Source of the DNA: Zygnema cylindricum
Lineage: Eukaryota > Streptophyta > Zygnematophyceae > Zygnematales > Zygnemataceae
Direction of reading: 5' to 3'
DNA length: 59,742 nt
NCBI GenBank assembly: GCA_037447655.1
Contig: JBBHKE010002141.1
Location: 1-59,742, forward strand
In this document: piece after piece, positions 32,397-43,179 of the stretch
Numbering within the stretch: the stretch's first letter is position 1
Layout: each line of letters begins with the position of its first letter
Notes under the pieces: model-generated
What the model saw: the letters and a program-made list of their open reading frames with translations, nothing else
The model's database searches: none
What the model was told of the DNA's origin: nothing
Translations under genes and position numbers: made by a program

Positions 32397-34590
32397 ATAT
32401 TTGCAAAGTAACTTGTGGGGATCTTTTTAATGTATGCTCTGAATTTGTGGTTTTTGGGGAATCATGGTTTTGGGTAAGTGACAAAAATGGGGATAAATTA
32501 TAGATTCTTTTTTAAAGTTTTTGGGCTTTTTTTTTGTATCTTTTTTATGCAATGAGATTGGAGTTTGTTTATTGTACGAGAGGTTATCAAAGTTGATTTA
32601 AATAGGGGAAGTTTGAATTTGGAAATTTTTGATTGTTCTGGCGGTTTTAAAATGGGAGCGAGGAATTTTTTTTTATATAATATGTTTTGTAAAATGACAA
32701 TGTGGAATAAATGACGAAATAATACTGCAATGTGATATTGTAATATGATTAATACTGACATTATGTTTCATGTGAATGTGACACTTGTCACATGAAATTC
32801 TCGCAGGCACAACTCAGTAAACAAATTGCGTGAATGATTTTAATTTTTTGGTGGTTCTTCAACTCGGAATATTGTTGGCATACTGAGAGAGAGGGGAGAG
32901 GGGAGAGAGAGGGGGAGAGAGATGGAGAGAGAGATAGTGAGATCACAAGAAAACAAACACAAATGATAAGTGAAATAGAGAGGAGAAAATTGGGATAGCG
33001 AGTGAAAAGGAAGTAAAGAGTGAGAAATATAGAGATGAGTGGGGAGGGAGAGAGAGAAGGTTTTTTCTCTCAGCCTCCTCGGAGATTTGGAGTTTTTAAA
33101 TGTACGATAGATATAACAACTTCAATATTTGTTGAGAAGTTGGTTTTGAAACTTTTCAGTAACAAAACAGTTGAAATGTAAAAAAGTTATCACTTTTATG
33201 TACACATAGTGTGGTTTTCGGTTTGTGTAAAAGTTAGATATTAAAAAAATACTCGGTTTGGTGAGGAAAATAATGTACTTTTTGAAAATGTTTTAATGCA
33301 AGTAAGTTTTGACATTGAAGAAATTATTCATTGACTCGTTGAAATGATGGAAATGAATAGAATTTGTTCAATCTTGATGAATGATAAGATGGAACTTGAT
33401 ATATATATTTTTTACATATAGTTTTGTATGGAGGATGAACAATGATTTCTCTTCCTTTGTTGAAAATTATTTGACTTTCTTTTGGAGTACGGAATTTAAA
33501 AATGTGGTAGATTTGCCAGAAAAGTGTTATCTTATTGAGGTGTTAAATTAACAATCGATCAGACTAATAAGTTTTAAATACTCTCTAAGCAAAGAAGGCA
33601 AAGAAATTTAACGGGGAAGAAAAAACCAAAACATTCCCACTGTGGTCACTCCATATATGTGAAATCAACTTGCGATACTGTTTTTTAGTTCGCTTATAAA
33701 CACATTGTACTGTTCAATCTCCCATTCACACGTGCGTGTTTTGCAAATTTCATATCATCGTGTCATATCTGTTTCATGTACGGGTGAGAAAAATTCAGTT
33801 ACGTACGGATGGGAAAATGGGATGGCGGTGTGACGTTGTTCTCGTTACATGTGTTTCACACATGTTTTAATGTGGAGTTTAAACGTTAAAACTGAAAATT
33901 GGTTGTCTACGGTTGAATCAGTTATAACATACATCTGTTCAACACTGTACACCCGGGGGGGGGGGAGCGGGAAGAGAAGGGAAGGTAAGGTAAGGGAAGG
34001 GGAGGGGGGGAAGGTGGGAGGGAAGGGAAGGGAAGGGGAAGGGAGGACAATGGAAAATGAAAGAAAGGTGCCTGGACCTGTTTTCACAAAAAAACAAAAA
34101 AAGGACAAAGAGAAGCCACAAGTGATGGTTCCAAAGGGGGTTCAATGGTGCAGCCAAGAGGGGGGGGAGGGAGGGGAGAAGGGATATCACTGCCGGTATA
34201 GGAAAGGAGGGAGGAAGGGAGGGGGAGGGAGGAGGGGTGTCGAATCGATATCGGCGATGCAGAGGACCGAATCGGTCGTCGCCAGATTCGTTGGAGGAAT
34301 GAAGAGTGGGAACTTGTCGGTCCGGAGGATCAGAATGATTTTTGTCGCGTAGTGGGGGAGGAGCAGAGGATCAGATTCGAATGAAAAATACAGCGAACGG
34401 GAATAGATATTTGTCGCGTAGTGGGGAGGTAAAATATGTTAAAGGTGTCATTTAGCGTCGGTTTCCTTTTGTCATTTTTTAAGTCTCTTCCGTACTTGTC
34501 GTTAATGCGTCGGTCCCCTCTTGACTTCCTCTTGAAGTCCTTTGGGCGACGGTCTCCTTTAGTGTCAAGTACGTTTATTGTTCCTTGTCT
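32397..34590. other. Spacer, with GA-rich tracts
   Basis: No gene recognised. Purine-rich patches at 32885-33060 and 33955-34240 generate spurious open frames; 33952-33965 has a long G run. Confidence 0.5.
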
Positions 34591-34594
34591 TAGA

Positions 34595-35030
34595 TTATTT
34601 TTTATATTTTTGCCTTTGATTATTTTTTATATTTTTGCCTTAGATTATTTTTTATATTTTTGCCTTGATTATTTTTTATGTTTTTGCCTTGATTATTTTT
34701 TATGTTTTTGCCTTGATTATTTTTTAAGTTTTTTCCTTGATTATTTTTTATGTTTTTTCCTTGATTATTTTTTATGTTTTTTTCTTGATTATTTTTTTTG
34801 TTTTTACCTATATTATTTTTATGTTTTTGCCTTGATTATCTTTTATGTTTTTGCCTTGATTATTTTTTATATTTTTGCCTTGATTGTTTTTTATGTTTTT
34901 TCCTTGATTATTTTTTATATTTTTGCCTTGATTGTTTTTTATGCGTTTACCTTGATTATTTTTTATGTTTTTTCATTGATTATTTTTTATATTTTCGCCT
35001 TGATTATTTTTTATATTTTTGTTTGTATCG
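34595..35030 (+). repeat. About 24-bp minisatellite, TTGATTATTTTTTATGTTTT type, about 18 copies
   Basis: Repeated units of roughly 24 bp (variants with TATTTTTGCC, TTTTTTCC). The 214-residue frame over it (Phe/Leu/Tyr/Asp repeats) is a by-product of the period being a multiple of three. Confidence 0.9.
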
Positions 35031-35377
35031 TCTTACTTTTTTTGTTGCTTGAATCTACGTCAATTACTTCCAAGTCTTAGTGTGTGGTTACATCAGGAGG
35101 TCTCTGTAATTGTACGGACAACAATATTTATGTAATACAGAGGCTTCGGTGACATCGCGTAACGTCTTGTAAATAATTTTTTATATACGTGGTTCAATTT
35201 TAATTGCTCCACATAAGTTGAGGATCCAATCTTTAAAATCGTCAAAGATTTCAAAACCGACCAATTTCGTTTCAAATTGTGTACTTGCGTATCTTGTACG
35301 TGTACCTTCGCAATTTGAATTTGTATTTCAAAACAAACGACAAAAAATAGCGCTCGAAAGTCGAAACCATGAAGCTC
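35031..35377. other. Spacer
   Basis: No gene recognised; AT-rich sequence before a MITE. Confidence 0.4.
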
Positions 35378-35380
35378 TAA

Positions 35381-36083
35381 GGGTGAAGTTCCATCATACG
35401 TTTTTGCAATTGTACGGCAAACTCTACAGACCGGGTCGATTGAGTCGAAGTTCCATCACGTAGAGTCTGTAAGCCACGTGTTCTAAATTGACTGCGCCAC
35501 GCAAACTACGATCCGATATTGAATATCTTTCAGATTTTTAGCACCGACAAACTTAACTTCAAATCTTGACTTGCGTATCATGTAGCTGCGTATGAAGTAA
35601 TCATACGACAAATCTTTTATACATTTTGCAAACGCCAATCTGTACGCAAGCTCATTTTTTAGGATTTCAGTTTTCGAACATAACGAAAGTCCTTTGAGAG
35701 AAATAGTGTGATAAACAAAAGTTACTGAAAATAGCGTGACGAAGGAATGTTACGAAATTTCGTTTTTATTTTAGTTTGTATTTTGGAAACCCCGTGTCAT
35801 GTGCAAATTGTGAGATTTTCGTTGGTTTTCCATCATGACACGTAGCTTAATCGTCCAACGTGTCACGATTTTTTTTTCTATACAATTATAGAAAAAAATG
35901 AAGCGAAGTCCTCGCCGATGAACATCCGACGGCCAGTATTACCTCCAAGACCTTCGGAGAGTATCGACAAGATTCTCTATAATGTAGTATTTCGTATAAA
36001 AACAAAATAGGCGGTACGATTTGGTACGGAGGGTCGCGGATTTCTGTAAAATACGCCACTTTTCGCCTGATAGAACTTCACCC
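35381..36083. mobile_element. Harbinger-like MITE, GGGTGAAG family, TAA duplication
   Basis: GGGTGAAGTTCCATCA and TGATAGAACTTCACCC are inverted ends; TAA occurs at 35378-35380 and 36084-36086. 703 bp, non-coding. Confidence 0.85.
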
Positions 36084-36086
36084 TAA

Positions 36087-36585
36087 GGAAGACAAAAACC
36101 GTACTCTTTTGGAAGGTAGATATCGTACTATTTCTAGCAAGAAGGCATACTTCTTTTCGGCAAAGATTTTTACGGTCACCTTGTCCGAAGGCACATGATT
36201 TTGGGGACGTGTGAAATTTTAACTCTTCGTCTTCGCAAGTGTATATCATCCACATGTAGCGATTTTACAGGTTTTGTGATGGTGTACTCACCGCTGTGAG
36301 GTGGGTTCACCATGACAGAGGCGGATGGAGGGATTGCTTCGCTGATGAAGACAAATATATAATCGGATCGTCGATGTTTCCTCCCGCATCCTTGAAGAAT
36401 CGTAATCTTATTTTCTATAATGTTGTTTTCAAAAAACTTACGAAAATATAGTACGGCATGGTACGGTCAAGTACAAAATTCTGTAATTAACCTCAGTTTT
36501 TGTTTGATGTTACCACACCCCTTAGTAAATCATCCGGACACGAAAAACGTTCTATGGGGACATAAAAAGGCTGCGCATCTTTTTG
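36087..36585. other. Spacer
   Basis: No gene recognised. Confidence 0.4.
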
Positions 36586-36593
36586 ATTAAAAG

Positions 36594-36955
36594 CATAGTT
36601 CAAAAGTAGGTGAAAGTAGGCCCATACAATATGCCTATTGTACGCAAAACATACAATATGGCCTTAGACCCATATTGTATTGGTCGCAAAATGAAAAAAA
36701 ATAGTAATAGGGTTGAGTTGCACATCGATCGATAGAGAATTAAACATAATGTCTAAATTTTGGAAAACATTCGGACAAAAAAATATTTTTTGTGAGTTTT
36801 GAGCGATTTTTTTTTTAAAACGTCGGATATGGACGATTGGACGGTCGCTGATCAAAGTAGCGATCTAAGTAGATCACATGAAAAGCCCATAACACAACTT
36901 ACGATAAAGGCGCTGACAAAAGGCCTACAATAGAAACGCCTTCTTCGGAACTATG
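36594..36955. mobile_element. hAT-like MITE, CATAGTTC family, copy A, 8-bp duplication ATTAAAAG
   Basis: Begins CATAGTTCAAAAGTAGG and ends CTTCGGAACTATG. ATTAAAAG flanks it exactly at 36586-36593 and 36956-36963. The interior has ACAATATGCC / GGCCTTA and GGTTGAGTTGCACATCGATC, shared with copies B-D. 362 bp, non-coding. Confidence 0.9.
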
Positions 36956-36963
36956 ATTAAAAG

Positions 36964-37313
36964 GCTATTTTGTAGGTGCCACTTGGGGACGAAAACCTTC
37001 AAAGAGGGGTCGTTTCTGTTCGCCTGCAGACCTAAACGACATGTCCCTTAGCTGACGTCACCATTCGAGTAACTTTGTCCATTAGGCAACGTCAAAAAAC
37101 ATGAACTTTCCAAGTAGTCCCTTGACAACCGTTTTCGACTGTCAGAATCTTGGTTGGTCAAACCTGTCAATGAATATAGCCACAACTTGCAATAACAAGT
37201 CTTCAACCATCTTATACTTCGTTCGTGACTGTCCGATCATAGAATGTTGGCAGTTCAAAAGCTAGCCGTCCTTTTCAAAGAAGTACATGGTCCATGCCCG
37301 TGTAACGGGCATG
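36964..37313. other. Spacer between two hAT-like MITEs
   Basis: No gene recognised. CATGCCCGTGTAACGGGCATG near 37295 is a short hairpin. Confidence 0.4.
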
Positions 37314-37321
37314 ATAAATAG

Positions 37322-38506
37322 TAGTGTTGTGTATCGGTAAAAAATTTTTCACAATAACACTGATACCGATAGTTATCGGTTATCGAACGGTCAGAGGTTC
37401 CGATATATCGGTCTGAGACAACAAATTCCATATCGGCGATAACTTAAAAAAAAATATAGTATGCACAAGATAGTACTTTATAACATACTGTATTATATTA
37501 TTGACTTTGTATAATAAACTTCCATTACACCCGTACATTTTTCGTACAGTTATATACAGTGTCCGTATATGTCCGTACTTTCTAGAGTTATAAAAATGAT
37601 TTTTAGGGTTTTAGAGTACATTTCCTTAAATTCCGTGTATTTAGTATAACTGCCGCACACTTTTCATACATGTACGTACAGTGGCCGTATTTTCCGTACT
37701 TTTTAGGGATATTAATTTTAGGGTTTGGAGGATACATTGCTGTACAATTTCGTATATTTTAGTATAGATGCACTACATTTTTCGTATATTTACGTGCAAT
37801 GTTTGTACATATTCGTACTACTTAGGGTTATTATAAGGGGGGATTTTAGGGTTTATAGGGTACATTGCCGTACGTGCCTATATATTTCAGTACGGTTGAC
37901 AAAGATTTGTCGTATTATTAGGTTTGAAGGGTACACTTTCCATATAATTTCGTATATTTATGTTACTTGTTCGTAATTTTAAAGATTTTTTAAGGATTTT
38001 CTAGTATTTCGCTTTTCGTACATTTTCGTACATATTCTTAGAGAGAAATCTATACGAATTTTACAAAAAGTATGAAATCGACGAATGTAATTTTAACAGA
38101 AAAGTCCAAATCCGTACGATTTGGACATCTATGGGCGTAACTAACAGTCAAAAGGACATTGAGGAAGGGTATGGGAGCGTGGAACCTAAGAAAAACCCCC
38201 TTAAATAATAAATAATCAAGGAAAAATCGCGATTTTTTAGCGAAATCGGGGGAAAAGGGGTCCGCGGCGCGTCCGGGGAATATGACTTACAGTTGAGCGT
38301 ACTGGCCGTACATTATATGTACGGTCCGTACATATATCGCCAATAGTTATCGATATCAGTGTTATCGCCGATAAATACCAATAAATATCGGGTATTTATC
38401 GGCGATAACACCGATAAAGATATATCGTACCAATATATCGATTATCGGGTACCCGAAAAAAGGTCTATATCGGTTATCGACAAATCCTTACCGATACACA
38501 ACACTA
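37322..38506. mobile_element. hAT-like element, TAGTGTTGTGTATCG family, long copy
   Basis: TAGTGTTGTGTATCGG and CCGATACACAACACTA are perfect inverted ends. The flanks ATAAATAG (37314-37321) and ATATATAG (38507-38514) match at 7 of 8. Sub-terminal regions are crowded with TATCG/CGATA words. The middle (about 37530-37980) is a 115-128 bp tandem repeat containing TTTTAGGGTTT. No transposase frame was found. Confidence 0.85.
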
Positions 38507-38847
38507 ATATATAGGACACGGTATGACAGAATCGGGACGATTTTAGTGCCCTTAATTATTCGCTCTATTTTGCGTCAATCTTTGTGTTGTTGGGTCGCGT
38601 CTAAAAATGTCCGTACGAACGTCTAAATTAGTAACAATGGTACTTTACTTACACGTTTTGATAAACAGGACACGGTCTAGGCGTGTGTAAAGGGCATTGA
38701 TTTACTACAATAGTCCTTTCAAACAACAATGTTGATCTGTACTGTAGTGTAGTATTATTTCTTCGAATATTTCATACATACGATAAGTTCAGCGCATGGG
38801 ACGGTGTCAAAATCGACATTTGTTATTACTGTATGTTGCACTATTTA

Positions 38848-40743
38848 GGGCGTGTCCCCATGTGTTCAGGTAAGGGTTTTTTTCCGTCGTTTCACAGAAA
38901 ATGGGACTTCCAACGAGAAAATATTACGCCGTACGAAAAATGGGCAAAAACACAAGTATATTTTGCGTCATCTTGGAACTTGGAAGGTACGGCAATTTAG
39001 CGTTATTATCATCGCGACCCACTTCCAGCTCATCTTCACACTTACACTGTAATCAAATTGCGACCTGATTTTAATCAAAATACTAACCTATTAACAAATA
39101 GAAAACCTGGATTGCACGCCTCAAACGTTTTCGAAAAAAATTGCATGAAAGAAAGTACACGCTATTTTTTTCACTGCTCGTCACGCGCATGCACATAAGA
39201 AAATTACAAACATGTACGGAAAAAAAATTGCAGGGGTCTCGGACCTCCACTTTCCTTCATGGGTCCTTTGCAAAATTTTACGCCGTCCTCGTCTCTCCCC
39301 CTCTCTCTCACTCGACCACTCCTCTTTCTCTCTTATGTACACGAGATGTAGCAATAATAGTATCAAATGAAAGATATATATTTTTTCTTTTTTTTGAATA
39401 TTGGCATATCGAATGATAAAATATAAAAAAACGAAATAGGGAAGCCATGGCGGAAAATCGACTTACTGATGACGTCTTATGGTAGCATGACTGCGCTATG
39501 TCACAAAACCCTAAACATCTACAACGTCACAAAAACCTTGACGTCTACAACCGTCGCCGTTTTTAGGAAGTTTCGTAGTTCGTAGTCATCTACATTTCGT
39601 TTCGTAGACTATCGCACATTTTGTAGACGTCTACAATTGTCACATATCCGAAGTAATGAACACGCAAGTAACGATTGACATAGGGTACGTCCCCATGTAA
39701 GCGATACTTTGAAAAAGTATTTTGGACTGTAGTGAAGTGTTCCGTACTACTTTGAAAAGCGTCCCTATGTGCGAAAATGAAATCGGAACTTTGAAATGCG
39801 ACGGTTGTAGACGTAGGTACAACTTTGTGACGGTTGACGACGACTACGAAATTAGTGACGCCAACAAGAACAACGACAGTTGTAGACGTCTACATTTTTG
39901 TAATTTAGTGACATGGCAGATGTTTAGGGTTTTGTAACATCGTGACGTCACGCTCACTTGTGACAACGTCGACGTCACAGATTCAAGGACTTTCGGCCAT
40001 GGATACCGAATTTCGTTTTCTCTACTTTTTTCGCTCTACTTGCCATAAAAATATACATAGGGTAGCTAAAAGAATTATTTTTGAAATATCTTTAATTTCA
40101 TACCAGTTTTTTCGTGCCTCATTCTAAAAAGTGTGAGATTAAAGTGATGGTGTGAGAGGGAGAGGGGAGAGGCGACAACGACGCTAAATTCTACCGAGGA
40201 CCCCATGAATGAAAGTGGACGTCCGCGACCCCTTCAGTTTTTTTCCGTACATCCTCGTATTTTCCGTACATGCGCGTGACGGGCAGGGAGAAAAATAGCG
40301 AGTCGTCCTAAAATTTTCCCGCTCGTGTGTCGCGTGCGTGGGCCGTTTTGCATTCGTTGTTTTGGGCGGTACTTTCCCTGAAATCACCTCGCGAGGTGAT
40401 TTTCGATGAAGTGAGGTGATTTTCCATGAAGTTTTTTGACGGGCTGGAATCTCTTGCCCGGGGGTCGAAAAAAGGAAAACGCCAAATTTGTTAAGTTGAC
40501 GACAAATATAAAGTACATTCAAAGTATAGACTTGACGTTTGCTGTACTTTTAAAGAATTGATTTTTTTGTACGTCTAAAGTTTTTCTCGTACGGAACTGG
40601 TTTTTGTGTGAAAACGACAGATTAAAGTCGATACTTTAACACTTGGGGACGTACCCATAGGCACACTTTGAAAAGTACACCGTAAAATCTGCGCCAAATT
40701 CCAAAGTAACGTTTCAAAGTTTCGGTTACATGGGGACACACCC
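38848..40743. mobile_element. Harbinger-like element, GGGCGTGTCCCCATGT ends, TTA duplication
   Basis: GGGCGTGTCCCCATGT and ACATGGGGACACACCC are inverted ends with one mismatch. TTA is at 38845-38847 and 40744-40746. A related element is nested at 39683-40656. No transposase frame was recognised. Confidence 0.75.
39683..40656. mobile_element. Harbinger-like MITE, GGGTACGTCCCC family, nested
   Basis: Ends GGGTACGTCCCCATGT and GGGGACGTACCC; ATA at both flanks (39680-39682, 40657-40659). The interior parallels 25648-26599 and has a perfect 22-bp palindrome centred on CTCGCGAG at 40381-40402. Confidence 0.8.
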
Positions 40744-41121
40744 TTAGGCTGTTCTGTTTCTGCGTTCGGCAGAGTACTACAGTACGGAACCACACGATTC
40801 CTTAGAAAATTACAGAATCTTTCCGTGTGAAAGTTTGTACGGTCCAACAGAAATGGTAAATTAGGCATAGAAACTAATCGCGCGTTGCGATCATGGCCAC
40901 GTTTCCTCCAAGATAAAGGAAATCCTGACTACCAAAAAACAAAACGGACTACGTTGCTTCATATCCGCAGCCACACTAATTTTTCCTCTCTCGTCGCTCC
41001 CATTGTTCTCTGCCTTATGTCTTTTTCAACCCTCTCCTTTGACAGTCTTTTACACACTCAAATACATCCAAATCGAAAGAATTTTCTTGGAAGTTTCAAA
41101 TTTGAAAAGTCAAAACTCCAA

Positions 41122-41805
41122 GGGTGGCGTTCCATCAGGAAATTCTGTAATCCTACGGTCAACTCTACTGGCCGGGTTAATTGAGACGATGTTCCATCAC
41201 ATAGAGCCTGTAAATCACGTGTTATAAAATGAGTGACACCACGTAAGTTACGATTTAATATTGAATATTCTTAAGATTTTTCACACCCACAAATTTAACT
41301 TCATATCTTCACTTTGCGTACCATGGTACATGTACCTGCGTACCAAGTCATCATACTATACAAAAGTAGAAGCCAGTCTTCTACGCCAGCTCATTTTTTA
41401 GGGTGTCTCTTTTCGAACATGACAAAAGTCATTTGCCAGAAATAGTGTGACCACTGAGTGGTGGCAGTGATAGCGCGACGAAGGAGCGTTTCGAGATTTC
41501 TTTTTTTATTTTCGGTTGCATTTAGAAAGGTACATAAAATGTGCAAATTTTGTGAATTTTCGTTGGTTGTCCATCGTGCCACGTAGCTTAATCGTCCATC
41601 TTGTCGCGACTCTTTTTTTTCAAAAAATTGAAGCGAATGCCTCGCGAATTAATATCCGACAAAGATTGTTCATTCCCATATCTTTGTAGATTTTTGCAAG
41701 ATTCGGTATAATGTTATTCGCAGAAAAAAACAAAATAAGCCGTACCACCTAGTAAAGATAACCGCGGCTTTCTGTACCCCACTTTTCGTTTGATGGAACG
41801 CCGCC
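41122..41805. mobile_element. GGGTGAAG-family (Harbinger-like) MITE, diverged
   Basis: Starts GGGTGGCGTTCCATC and ends GATGGAACGCCGCC, followed by TAA. The interior matches 24964-25644 and 35381-36083. Confidence 0.75.
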
Positions 41806-41884
41806 TAAGATTCCATTTATAATTGGAAATCTTATTCCCGAGATTTTGCAAAATAGATACCTTAATTTTTCGGCGAAGGGAAGA

Positions 41885-42031
41885 AGTTTCCCAGAAAACC
41901 CATCTCTCTCGCTCCTTTCCACTCTCCCTTCCTCCTCCCCTCTCTCCCCTCTCTCCCTCTCCTTCTCCCTCTCCCTCCTCCCTCTATCTCCCTTCCTCTC
42001 CTTCCTCTCTCCCTCCCTCCCTCTCTCTCTC

Positions 42032-42062
<31 letters not shown>

Positions 42063-42064
42063 CC
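41885..42064 (+). repeat. Pyrimidine-rich (CCCTCT)n leader just before a CCD start codon
   Basis: CT-only tract ending CTTCCCTAG, 14 bases before an ATG at 42078. It could be a 5' leader or the polypyrimidine tract of an acceptor. Confidence 0.7.
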
Positions 42065-42077
42065 CTAGAAAACTAAG

Positions 42078-42306
42078 ATGGTGGACACCGTAGAGCTCCA
42101 GAAAAAACCTCTCAAAGAGGAAAGCCGGGACTTGGGAACCCAAAAAATAAAAAGAAGAAGTTTCGTGGAAGCTTTCTGCGACTTCCTGGAAGCTTCCTTC
42201 AACCTTCTAGCGGTGCCCAGGGGGACAGTTCTACCTGGAAGGTCCTTTCGGGCCAGTGGATGAAGGACACGTGGCAAAGGATCTGGTGGTCAGAGGGACA
42301 CTGCCG
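42078..42306 (+). pseudogene. Carotenoid cleavage dioxygenase, N-terminal exon with 1-bp frameshift
   Basis: From ATG 42078 the frame runs MVDTVELQKKPLKEESRD ... FVEAFCDFLEASFNLLAVPR to a run of five G at 42220-42224. There the CCD-like sequence moves by one base and continues QFYLEGPFGPVDEGHVAKDL then VVRGTLP, ending at a GTAAGA donor. The second part matches the YLxGNFAPVxEE...DLxVxGxLP start of the CCD1 domain. One fewer G would make one frame, so this is either a sequencing error or a true mutation. The next exon is not seen; a 10-N gap begins at 42365. This exon lies 10 kb downstream of CCD C-terminal exons on the same strand, so it cannot be the start of that same copy in this order. 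Confidence 0.7.
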
Positions 42307-42364
42307 GTAAGAGGAAGGGGGGAGAGGGAGAGGGAGGGGAGGGGGAGAGGGAGAGTAAGGGGAG

Positions 42365-42374
42365 NNNNNNNNNN
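42365..42374. other. 10-N assembly gap 2
   Basis: Ten Ns between purine-rich sequence downstream of the CCD exon and a LINE fragment. Confidence 0.98.
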
Positions 42375-42745
42375 AGGGCGGAACACCGTTAGCGGTTTGG
42401 ATTACCACCCTAGGCGGGATAACGGCACCCTCTCCAAAATATATCCAACCACCGAGCACGCTATACAGAGGGGGCGGATCCCACCATTAGGTTTGGCGAT
42501 TGCCACAAGGCGGGACGCCGTGAGAAGATCACAAATCCGAGGGGGAACATCCCCACTAGCTATAAGGGAACATACTCGAAAAAACACATCGAACCCCCAG
42601 GCACCCGATTCAGGGGGCAAAACATCGCGAAACAACTCATATACTGTGCCTGAGGGGCCCCCCGCTGAAAGGTGAGGAGAAGAGCTAAGAGCCTTAATGA
42701 AAACCTCCCGTAGTGAATTAAATGCCTGAATTATTTGAAGATTCT
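42375..42745 (-). pseudogene. LINE reverse transcriptase fragment (fingers/palm start)
   Basis: On the minus strand, IKALSSSPHLSAGGPSGTVY, then ELFRDVLPPESGAWG and ICDLLTASRLVAIAKPNGGI, then RPL. This is the GPSG ... SRLxAIxKPxGGxRP region of plant/algal LINEs, the N-terminal side of the parts seen at 1-1440 and 55660-56570. The frame breaks near the gap. Confidence 0.8.
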
Positions 42746-43015
42746 GCTTTTTTTAGGCTGTGGTGCAGAAATGTTGTTTTCAACTTTTTGTAGGACAAAC
42801 TAATCCGGTCCATAGTACTTTGAAAGACATACGGCCTTCAGTTTTTAACCTGTCCGGCCACTACAGCAGTAGTGGTCCGTTACTTCAGAAAACATATTTT
42901 CAAGCACAATGTCAGAAAAACCGCACAAATAACTCTGAAAACCAGAAAATACAATCTGGAAAAAGTATGGGGGCACAAACACCTGCGAATAATTACAAAA
43001 AACAAGAAAACAAGC
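42746..43015. other. Spacer
   Basis: No gene recognised. Confidence 0.4.
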
Positions 43016-43179
43016 TTTGATATATCACGACATAATTTATCGGCATATCGGCCCCGATGTATCAGCGAAATATTGCGATATTTTGCTCCTTGATATAGCG
43101 AAGCGATATATCGATTATCGGATACCTAAAATTAGGTACATATTGAATATCGGCAAGTGGTCCTCGATACACAACACTA
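43016..43179. repeat. 5'-truncated TAGTGTTGTGTATCG-family (hAT-like) end
   Basis: Dense TATCG/CGATA words, ending CGATACACAACACTA. No matching left end. Confidence 0.65.

Noticed and set aside
34436-35080. 214-residue frame of Phe/Leu/Tyr/Asp repeats
   Set aside because: Generated by a 24-bp minisatellite.
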